The position numbers and the translations under genes were made by a program. Below, one piece after another: positions 24,686 to 35,800 of a stretch of 64,000 nucleotides of DNA (its first letter is position 1; every line of letters begins with the position of its first letter). The stretch comes from Panopea generosa (taxonomy: Eukaryota > Mollusca > Bivalvia > Adapedonta > Hiatellidae), in NCBI GenBank assembly GCA_029582155.1, contig CM055897.1, positions 15,800,482 to 15,864,481 on the forward strand, read 5' to 3'. The notes beneath the pieces are model-generated. The model was not told the origin of the DNA. It did not search any database and worked only from the letters and a program-made list of their open reading frames with translations.

Positions 24686-24814
24686 ATAACAAATGATTAT
24701 TCGGTTCCAACGCGAGTCTGGCAGCCAGACCTAGAATATTATAAAGGACCTCAACTTGTCTTCGACAGTTCATGGCCTCACAGAGATGACGGGGATTCTA
24801 AGTCACGAACACTC
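24686..24814 (+). CDS. Exon candidate upstream of the LARGE-like gene
   Basis: Acceptor CACTTAAAAG and donor CTC|GTAAGT bound 43 codons in phase 0: ITNDYSVPTRVWQPDLEYY, then GPQLVFDSSWPHRDDGDSK and RTL. The donor is strong. It could encode part of the poorly conserved stem region between membrane anchor and catalytic domain of a LARGE-like enzyme. It does not join directly in phase to the exon at 26123, so at least one exon between them is unseen or it belongs to another gene. Confidence 0.55.
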
Positions 24815-25104
24815 GTAAGTAAGTTCAATTGCAATATACAAGACTTAAGATAACTGACATCGACGATAGTTTGATATTGGGATCAACACAAAAATAGCAC
24901 GACGAAAGACTAAACCGAGGATTAAAGAGATATGAATAAAAAGGCTTGACACTAGATAAATATAAATTTGTTATCAATGCCAATTAGTTCATCTATTAAG
25001 AGCATCATTCATTTGGAGGACTAAACCCAGGGATTATCATGTCAAACCTATATTAGTAATTAGTAATGTCGGCACGTGTCATTGAAGTAATAATAATATA
25101 AGCT

Positions 25105-25930
25105 TATTCTACAGTGTTTTGTACAATATGTGAATATATTGTAGGTATTGTGGTGAAAACATATTTGAACGTGTCGCCGTAGGCGCCAAGTCCAATACGG
25201 CTTTTACCACAATACGTACGAGTACAATATATTCCCATATTGTACAAGACCCTGCCAAATGATCTTTTTATTCTATATCTCAATCTGAAGAAAAATTAAG
25301 ATATTTTTAAATAAACAAACCGTGCGTGCAAAGCTGCAGACGAATAGCGGAGATATTCGGATTTTTCAATGTCATCGTCATTCGGAACATTTTGTCGGTT
25401 GTTTGTTTTTATCGTTACAATTTCTACTAAATTCTAGTCGCCATCTTGAATTTTAAACTGTACAATAAATACGTTGTTTGATCCCATTAACTTCTACATA
25501 TCTTAACCATGATCCCGTGTTCATCTGGAGTATGTGATTGGCTATACACTTACAGGTATAGAATATTAAATAACCAGAAAACTAAGACGTCTCGTCAAAT
25601 ATTAGTTTCACCACAATACGTACGAGTATTTGTCAATATATTCTCATATTTTACAAAACACTGTATTATATTCCTCAAAATAAATCAATAATGAAAAAAA
25701 GTTATGAAGAAGCCGCGAGTTCAAAGCGGCAGACAAAGGAAGATGCAGTGACAGCTACTCGGATTTTATCTACGTCTCGATCGTCATGCGGAAAATTGTG
25801 CCAGTTGTTTGATTTTATCGTTAAAGTTCTACTAAATTTATTTCTTTTTATTTTAATCGCAATATTGAATTTTGAACTGTGCAATATCAAATATTTTATT
25901 GGACTTTTACATATTGTACGGTGACGTGGT
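25105..25930. repeat. Direct and inverted duplication cluster
   Basis: The block CCACAATACGTACGAGTA followed by a TATATTC.CATATT palindromic segment occurs at about 25205 and 25608, and inverted at about 25110-25160. A second block (GATATTCGG..CGTC, TTTTATCGTTA, TTGAATTTT.AACTGT) is repeated at about 25330-25465 and 25735-25885. So there is an approximately 0.4 kb direct duplication plus an inverted arm. It may be a nested hairpin-type MITE. Confidence 0.6.
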
Positions 25931-26122
25931 AACATCGTGAGTAGGCGATTGTATAGAATATATTCCTTTATTGTCCAAAACACTATAAAATAACCATATA
26001 ATATTGGAAGTTGCCTGAAAATTTCAGTTTTATAGAAAAAGGGAATCATGATGGCAGACAAGTTAATTTTATTTTATTTAATTAAAGTCTGCTTACATTA
26101 AATATTTATGTTTGTGTTTCAG

Positions 26123-26231
26123 TACAAACATAAGTTTGTTTAATATTAAAACTAGAAAAATCCAAATTGACCTGTCTATGGCTGAAAAGAACACAGCGAC
26201 CGTGCGAGTTATGAACGCTACTAAATGCGAG
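26123..26231 (+). CDS. LARGE: LARGE-like exon a: stem end, just before GT8
   Basis: Acceptor TTGTGTTTCAG, donor GCGAG|GTAGGT. It opens with one leftover base and closes in phase 0. It reads TNISLFNIKTRKIQIDLSM, continues to ATVRVMNATKCE. The closing KCE matches the residues that lead into the GT8 domain in vertebrate LARGE. Confidence 0.75.
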
Positions 26232-26772
26232 GTAGGTAAAACAAAGTGTAATTTTAAACTGATTATGTTTTAGTTCTATAAATATTTGAAACTCCTGCTT
26301 ATCTGAACAAACAGTATCTGACACATGCTCGTGATTTTATATAAACTCTGGTTAACCCGAATAAACAGTACCTGACAAATACTCGTGATTTTATATATAC
26401 TCCGGTTAATCCCAGTAAACAGTACCTGACACATAATGGTGATTTTATATATACTCAGGTAATCCGAATAAAAAGTACTTGACATATACTTGAGATTTTA
26501 TATATACTTCGGTTAATCCGAACAAACAGTACCTGACACATACTCGTGATTCTATATAAACTCCGGTTAATCCGAACAAACAGTACCCGTTACGTACTCG
26601 TGTTTTACATATACTCCGGTTAATCCGAACAAACAATACCTGACACATACTCGTGATTTTATATATACACCGGTTAATCCGAATAAACACTATTGCATAA
26701 TTATATAGTTATAATTAAGAAGAAGTGATAACTGATACATTTATTTTTGGCTTATTCGAATAAGCAATACCT

Positions 26773-26829
<57 letters not shown>

Positions 26830-29800
26830 GTATGATTGTTCAAGCCAATGTATATTTTTGGAGGTATGATTGTTCAAGCCAAATTATATACTTTGGAGGT
26901 ATGATTGTTCAAGCCAATGTATATATTTGGAGGTATGATTGTTCAAGCCAAAGTATATACTTTGGACGTATGATTGTTCAAGCCAAAGTATATACTTTGG
27001 ACGTATGATTGTTCAAGCCAAATTATATACTTAAGAGGTATGATTGTTCAAGCCAAAGTATATACTTTGGACGTATGATTGTTTAAGCCAATGTATATAT
27101 TTGGAGGTATGATTGTTCAAGCCAAAATATATACTTTGGAGGTATGATTGTTTAAGCTAAAGGTTATACTTAAGAGGTATGATTGTTCAAGCCAATGCAT
27201 ATATTTGGAGGTATGATTGTTCAAGCCACTGTATATACTTTGGAGGTATGATTGTTCCAGCCAATGTATATATTTGGAGGTATGATTGTTCAAGTAGCCC
27301 GGCAGGATAGTGAAAAAATCTTTCAGTTAATGATGCAAGCATGAAACTTATCATACCTAAAGTTTAACTACTCCTAAATTGGAAAAACACATTAGCCACG
27401 TGAAATTTTCGTTACGGCGGCCATTTTCCAAGATGGCCGCCAAACCCTTGATTTTCATTGTATTTACCTATGGTACGTTTCGGTTTTGTGTTACTGTTGT
27501 GTTCGGAAACATTGTACTGGAATATAAATGGTTTCTGTGGACATATATAATTATAAGCTTTCTAAACATATCCAGTAATAAGGTTTTAGAAGTGTTTTTG
27601 CGAATAAAATAAAAGAAAAGGTTCCTCTTCCCATAATTATTTAGTAGAATTTTTATCATTTTTTTAGGAAATGTGGAAGATAACCAAATTAAAGCTCATA
27701 ATACGTATCTTTTATGTCTGTTTCTATTTAGGGTAATAGTAAAATTGACAACAAGTGAGATTTAAGCGTCAGAAAACTATTTCATAACTATGAAAAGAAG
27801 AAAAACGGAAACTTTAAAATTAAAAAAAATTTCTAAAAAAAAAAAAAAATCAATGTCGTGTATCTACGGACTGTAAATGAAAATATTTTGTCAAATTAAT
27901 AATTAATTTCTTAATCAAGTTGATATATCGGTCTTACTAACCCTTATAACAAAAATAATATATATAAAGAGTGGTCGTCAAAGCACAACCTGGGCATACT
28001 GGTGACGCCACTGCTGTGAAACTCAGCATGGGGTCCAGTGTCAGCTATTTTTTTTTAATTTTAGTATCCCAAATGCTATCAAGCTTGCCCCACATACATT
28101 ATCGCCATGGTAAATCTTGTATGTTTGTAAGATAGCCGCACCTGAATTGACAGGGTATGCCAGCGCGGGAGAGCCGAGCCAAGGATAACGGGGCTTTAGT
28201 TATCCGGAAGGTGTACAGATCGGACGGGATTTAAATGGCACTGGATGAACGATCGGGCTAGATGTAGGGCTTTTTTATTTTGGTTCGAATCTAGTTGTAT
28301 CCCATACACCAATGTGCTTGTTATTTTTTCAAGGTGGTAAAAGGATAACCCCTCGGCCTTGGATTATCAGATATACATTTTGACAGCAATTGTTTATATT
28401 GAAAATAATCTAAATGATGACAGATTCGACGGTATTATCGCTATCTAAAGTAATTGATTGGCAGAAATGTTGTCTGTGTCAAACCGTCAAAGATGAGGAT
28501 CTGAAATCTCCCCCTTCGAGGTATGAGGTGACACCAGATAGGGATGGCTATGCAATGATAGCAAGGAATCTTTCCTTATTTAAAGAAATACATCAGTTAC
28601 CGATTATACTGGAACCAAAACGGTTAGACGATGGAGATGGAATAGCAGAGACCTTAAGGAAGAACAAAGCTGTATACCATCAGAGCTGTAGACTCCTGTT
28701 TAGTAACAGCAAGCTTGAGAGGGCGACGAAAAGGTCAGCTGGTCCCAGTAAGACTGTGAAAATTCCCGAAAAAACTAGACGGATGAGCTTGGAAACTCAA
28801 GTATGTTTTTTTGTGTGAAAAGAAAGATCCGTCGCATGATCTCCGCCGTGGCATGACAATGGAGTTAGACAAGAGGCTGAACGAATGTGCAAGGACTCTA
28901 AATGATGGTAGACTTCTAGCAATTTTAAGTGCAGGAGATGCTGTCGCCCAAGAACTACAATACCATCGGTCGTGTTTAACAAAACTTTATAAAGGGAGAG
29001 GTCACATATAGTTATAGAGGAAAATATACCAAATGAAGACAGATATTTATATCCTCAAGTTTTCTCCGAGCGTCTTGTCTACCTTACAGAAACCATAACA
29101 AGTAGCAATGAGCCAGTGTTGTTTCGATTAGCAGATTTAGTCAGTCTCTATCGGCAACGATTGATACAGCTCGGTGTTGACGACCCTAGTATTAATTCAA
29201 CAAGACTGAAAGAACAATTATTATCTGAAATGCCCGAATTAGAAGCGCATAAAAAGGGGAGAGATATACTTTTAGCATCTACTGAAGATGTTGGTTCAGT
29301 TTTATCAACGGCCATGGATTATACTAAAGCCATCATTATCACCAAAGCTGCAAAAATCATACGAAAACGTATGATCGATTATAAGTCCTCTTTTTCTGGA
29401 ACATTTGATGACAGTTGTGTAGAAGATTCAATTCCATCTGTACTTCTTCAGTTTGTTTCTATGATAGAGCATGGGGCTGACATTAAATCTCAGCTACGAT
29501 TTGGAGCGTCTAAAACAGATTTGGCATTATCTCAGTTGCTTCAATATAACTGCTACACAAAATATCAAACTGAAGGAAAACTGTTACGGCATTCAAAAGA
29601 TCGTGAAACCCCTTTTCCTATATTTCTTGGACTGTCAGTATACTCGAAGACCAGAAAGAAACACCTCGTCGAATTGTTACATGATCATGGCCTAAGTATA
29701 TCTTATGACAGGGTTCTGGAAGTTTCTGCTCAACTAGGTGATGCTGCAGTTGACAAATACAAGGCAGAAGGCGTTGTATGCCCAAACATCTTAAGAAAAT

Positions 29801-32800
29801 CTGTGTTCACTACGTCAGCTATGGATAATATTGACCACAATCCATCAGCCACAACAGCCATATCGTCATTCCATGGCACGAGCATATCAATATTCCAACA
29901 TCCCTCGGCAGGACATGAAGGAACTTTGCAAGAACGATGCCAGATTGATACGAAAGTAAAGACAATCTCCAAGCTTCCTGAATCGTACACAAATGTTCCG
30001 CCCGCTTTCTTCGGGAACAAAAATCCTCAACCTCCACATGTCGAAAGCCCAAACCTTCTTACGTCTGTTGATCTTAAACCGGATTTCGAATGGTTACAAA
30101 AGGTGTGTCTTTCTGACACGGTTAATTCTGATAGAGTTGACATATCATGGGCGGTCCATCACGCTTCAATGAAGAGAGGCCCTTCATTTGAGGTTACCAT
30201 TACATCATTATTGCCACTTCTAAGGGAACAAGCTCATTCTGTTGCAACCATTTGTCATTGCTTGAACAAAATCAAGGAAGTTGTATCTCACCTGAATCCG
30301 GGTCAAGTTCCTGTGGTAGCTGCTGATCAACCAATATTTGCCACAGCAAAACAGGTTCAGTGGCACTGGCCAGACAAGTACGGCGAAGACAGATTTGTGA
30401 TTATGTTTGGTGGACTTCATATTGAAATGGCTGCTCTGAAATCGTTAGGTACTCTGTTGCAAGATAGTGGATGGACTACTGCTCTTGTAGAATCTGGAAT
30501 AACAACTACCGGTACTGCCGATTCATTCCTTTCTGCATCAAGTGTGACAAGGACACGTCAAATGCATCAAGTGACAGCTAGTTATCTGTATAAGCTTTTG
30601 AAGGAATCTTATGAGGCATATGTAATTGAAGTACGGACTGATGATCAACAGGAACAAAGTTTCGAAGATTGGTGTGACATGCGCAAGACCCAGAGCCCGC
30701 AATTTCAGTATTGGTATTTGATATTTGAAATGGAACTTTCAATATTAGCCCTGATAAGATCTTTCAGAGAGGCAAATTTTGACCTGTATTGCCAAGCTTT
30801 GCAAAAACTAATACCATTCTTCTTTGCAAACAACAATATCAATTACGCTCGCTGGTTACCAATTCATCTCAGAGATATGTTACGTCTTGGTAGCACTCAT
30901 CCTCAAATAAAGAGTGAATTTATCAAGGGCAATTTCGTAGTTCATAAATCCAAACGTGGATTCTCTGCTTTGGCAATGGATCAGGCCCATGAACATGCAA
31001 ACGCTGTCATTAAGGGAGAAGGTGGGGCGATCGGTATTACAGAAGATCCCTCTGCGCTTAGAAGATGGATGGTTGCTGGTCCAGAAATAAGCCATCTTGT
31101 CAATACGTATGAGGGGATTTCTGAACAGAAAGAAGCAAACGAAGAAGAAAGGCATCTTGAACAGACTACTCATGCACAAAGAACTTTCTTGGATCGCGTC
31201 TCAAAGTTGTACAACATTATAAGAGAGATGGATAATCCCTTCATGGAAGAATCAAAAGATCTGTTGACTATTGATTCAAAACAAGTTGCCCACCCGAGTG
31301 TAGCTGAAAGGCTTGCAACTCATTATGAAAAGGGCAAGGAAAAATTTGATGAATTTATAGCCAGTCTGTCTCCTGGATCAGAGAGCAAGTTTTATGACCC
31401 GATAAAGAAGCAGAAGTTAGCTTTTTTCTCTCAAAATCCAGATGATTCATCTAAAGATATGAAGCAGAAAATACTGAAAGACGATTGTGCACTCTTCCCA
31501 CAGTTGTTCATATCTTGCCAAGCCAGAGACTGTGATTTGAATGACTTTTTCAAACACGAGAATCAACCTTTCCCTGCAGCCTTGAGTGATGGTGGTAGAC
31601 TCCATTCATGTCAGAAATCCCAGCTTGCAAGTATTCTTGAGGATGCAGCAATAAATTCTGATGAAAGTCCTGAAGTAGAGGCATTGATTATTGATGGTTC
31701 AGCATTAGTAAATTCAATAACACCCAGAATCTCAAAAACATTTGATCAGTATGCCGAACTTGAGGTCCTTCCTAAAATGCAAAAGTATAGCTCAACATAT
31801 GCTAGAACTGATATTGTGTTTGATGTTTATAAACCACAAAGCCTAAAAGCAGAAACTCGCTCGAAAAGAGGCTTCGGGACACGCCAAAGAGTAACAGGAA
31901 GAGGAAAGGTTTCCAAGAATTGGCATAGTTTTATGAGGGACAGTTCAAATAAAACCGAGCTCTTTGAGTTCCTAGCAGATAAGATTGCTGAAAACTGCAC
32001 AGGTAACGTTGTTTATGTTACTCGAGGAGAGAATGTTATTTGCAATCAGATGGTTGATGTGGATCATTTGTCTCCTTGCAATCATGAGGAGGCTGACACA
32101 AGAATATTTGTACATGTCAAACACAGTATTGAAGAAGGAAAGAAGCGAGTTATGATTAAGGCAAATGACACAGATATTTTTGTAATTGCTTTGAGCGTTT
32201 TCTCCAATCTCAAAGAACTAGGCTTACAACAACTTTGGATTGAGTTTGGTACAGGCAAAAATTTGAGATGGATACCTGTGCATGATATTACTAATGGTAT
32301 CACGCAGGAAAGGTCGAAAGGTATTTTATTTTTCCATGCTTTCTCTGGGTGTGATAATGTATCAGGTTTTAAAGGGAAAGGCAAGAAATCTTTATGGCAA
32401 ACCTGGGATGTGTGCCCAGATGTATCTTATGTGTTCAAGAAGTTAAGTAGATATCCCCCAGTAGTAGATGAGATGGATATTCAGATCCTTGAGATGTATG
32501 TTGTTTCCCTATACGACAGATCAAGTCCTGTGACAACCGTTAATGAAGCAAGATTTGACATGTTTGCTCGAAAACAGCGTTCGTTTGACGCCATTCCACC
32601 TACCAGATCAGCATTAGTTGAACATATAAGAAGGGCATCTTACCAGGCAGGTTGCATTTGGGCCCAATCCATGGTATGCATAATGGAAGAAACCAATCCA
32701 AGTGACTGGGGTTGGACGCTTAAAGACAACACATGGAGTGTTGTGTGGACTACACTTCCTCAGATCGCAGATTCGTGTAAACAACTAACCAAATGTGGTT

Positions 32801-35800
32801 GCAAGAAAGAATGTCGAGGCCGATGCAAATGTCACAAACTGAGTTTACCTTGTACTGCTCTTTGTAGTTGTATCTGTGATACATGTAGTTAGTTTAATTA
32901 GCTTGGATTGGATTGGATTGATGCCAGACACGAACTCAAAAAGGGGTTTGTTCAATATTGTATTATTTATTGTGTGTACATATTCTTTAATTTAGTTCTA
33001 AATGATGTAGAAAGGCTGTTTGCCTCTTGAAAACTGTTTAGTTGAATAATGTTCATTCTGGAGGAGATTTTGTTCATTGAATATATTGTATTGTTGTTAT
33101 GTATTAGATAATTTAGATTTTTTCCCGCCAATTTTAGTTCAAAATGGCCGCCAAATGTAAGATAATGATGGCTTTTGCATATTTGTGTTGAAATGTGTAT
33201 ATAGTAAGGTCAGATACTAAGAATTGTAACATTTTATACGTCTGTTGGAATTTTAGGTGCGATTTAGACTGTTTCTCCTTTAAACCTGCATTCAATGTCC
33301 GCCATCTTGAAAAATGGCCGCCATATTGAACTTTTTTCGTGGCTAATGTGCTTTTTTGTCAGAGGGATAGATGAGCTTAATTCATGCAAAATTTGGTGCT
33401 TGCATCATTAAGTGAAAGATTCTTGTGATATTTTGAGTTAAGCTGCCCAGCTAAAGCCAAATTATATACTTTGGAGGTATGATTGTTCAAGCTAATGTAT
33501 ATATCTGGAGGTATGATTGTTTAAGCCAATGTATATACTTTGGTGGTATGATTGTTCAAGCTAATGTATATATTTGAAGGTATGATTGTTCAAACCAATG
33601 TATATACGTTGGAGGTATGATTGTTCAAATTAGTGTATAAATTTGGAAGTATGATTGTTCAAGCCAAAGTATATACTTTGAAGGTATGATTTTCATACCT
33701 GTTTTTACACAAGGACACGACAAATCAGTACCTTATACATGTACGCCATTTTGTTTCTTATCCGGATAAACAATAACTGGTATGTACACTTGGGCGGAAA
33801 AATAATTTCAAAAGGAAATGTAGTTGTACTCATGCACATTTTGCTTAGAAAACTTGCATATATTCATAAAATAATGAAGTATTTTAAAACAACTTGAAAT
33901 GAAGAATAAAACATACCATTCAACACTTCAACTAGCACATGTTGGTACATATTACAGACGATTGATTTGGCAGTAATTAGCATTGACCAACAAACAATCA
34001 GGCACGCCATAGTGTTGGTCAAGAGCATTCTACAGACCACCCAGAGTCCTGTCCATTTCCACTTCGTAACTACGGCAATGACGCGGCTCATACTGCACAG
34101 ATTGTTCGCAACCTGGCAACTACATGGTTGTAAGTAATGTCAGCTACGATCTGATAGTCACCTGTATTAAGCTGTCATTCTTTTTGTAAATAAACCTAAA
34201 TTTAAGAAGCACGAATTCAATTATTTATTAAAAACCATTGTTTTATTTCGGTTAATCAATACTTCTTTAAAAAGCATGATTAACATTATTTTATCAAATG
34301 CTTTATTTTTATAAATCATCTTGAAATAAATCGAATGATTGACAATTAGAACCTTTTGAGATATGTAACGTACACGTTTCTTTTACCAATAGACAGGTTT
34401 ATATTGATTAATCATTAATAATCACGTGACATGAACTATCAAAACACAAATTACCAGACATAATAAGAAGTCATCGAATATTTGATCAAAACTCTAACGT
34501 AATAAGACATATAATGACTTATGACCTTTTGAAGAGCGAATTATTTGTCCAGTGGTGATGGCATCGGACTGCGAAGGGAGGAATCACAGGTTCGTTTCCC
34601 CGCTCCTCCAGCTAAAAATACTTATCAGTCTTTTAGATGAGTTTTAACAAAAAACAAGGTTCCGTGTATCGGTGCTTTACACCTACACCGGGCATGTTAA
34701 AGAACCAGGGACGCTACAAAATGGTCTTCTGTATCTCTGCACTATCCTTAAAAAATCTAAAATTACTCACCTTGAGGCGTCGTCCATGCAGGAAAACCGG
34801 GGGCGACGATAAACAAACTTATTATTTTCATGATCATCTTCATCATGACCTTTTAAATGAAAGTTAAAGAGACATTTGATTTTCCCTTTATACAGGTGTT
34901 ACCAGCTTTTACTCCATGGAACGTCTGCAGGAGATGCTCAAATGGATATTCGATAAGAACAATCTCAACAGCTTCACGGAACTCGGATTACCTTTAATAT
35001 TACCATCAACACTAAAACGAGTAAGTCACAGTTTTATTCCATTTGTTATACACAAAATGGTGCCTTCCATGTCCAAATCTTCCAAGACGCCAACAGTCAC
35101 AGCTTAAGTTGCGGGTTTGAGTCCAGCTCAATTCAAAACATTTATATGTGAATGTTTGTCAATAACTTGTGTAAAGTCAATGGGTCTACTCAGATTCATT
35201 TATCGGTATGGCAGCTGAGGTCCAGCCCCACCCCCAACCCCGCCCCCTCAGAAGCACCGGATGTCATTTACAGCGGATGACAATCAAGTAAATCGTCAAG
35301 GGATTGTAGATGTTAACGAAGCAATACTTATCAGCCGTCAATACAATATAATTTGAAAACCTAAGACACGTTTTCGTTTCATGTTTATTTTAACATAAAT
35401 ACCCCCCCCCTCCTCCTAACCAGAGTCAACAGCTACCGCGACTCCTTCTTCCCATCTGGCATCGGACTATGGAGCTCCCTCCAAGTCAGACTTCCCATTT
35501 GGCATCATTCAATTGAACTCCCTCTCAGTAATCCGTCCCATCTGGCATCAGACTTGGACCTCACTCCCAGTCCGCATTCGCATCTGGCACCTGACTACAG
35601 AACTCCTATCCAGTCAGCCTTCCCATCTGACATCATATTACGGAACTACTTCCCAGTCAACTTTCCCATCTAGCATCTGACTACGGAACTCCTCCCCAGT
35701 CAGCCTTCCCAACTGACATCAGACTACGGAACTCCTTCCCAGTCAACTTTCCAATCAGGCATCAGACAATGGAACTCCTTCCCAGTCAGCCTTCCCATCT

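Larger units (their letters stand above)
27295..33453 (+). mobile_element. Academ-like DNA transposon, 6159 bp, with TIRs and 3-bp AAG target duplication
   Basis: The left end TAGCCCGGCAGGATAGTG and the reverse complement of the right end TAGCTGGGCAGCTTAACT begin long imperfect terminal inverted repeats of about 150 bp. Both arms share TTTCA(G/C)TTAATGATGCAAGCA, then CACATTAGCCACG, then GGCGGCCATTTT(C)CAAGATGG. AAG flanks both ends (27292-27294 and 33454-33456), and removing the element rebuilds a perfect minisatellite unit. The internal protein combines a transposase-like region with an XPG/FEN1-like nuclease, which is the hallmark of the XPG-bearing branch of Academ; 3-4-bp target duplications also fit that superfamily. 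It is nearly whole, with two apparent frame breaks near the 5' end of the coding region. Confidence 0.8.

Noticed and set aside
26276-26690. Overlapping minus-strand frames with repeated peptide
   Set aside because: They are products of the 54-bp tandem array.
26830-27294. CRISPR-like regular spacing
   Set aside because: Units are contiguous without unique spacers, the genome is eukaryotic, and the array is a plain minisatellite.
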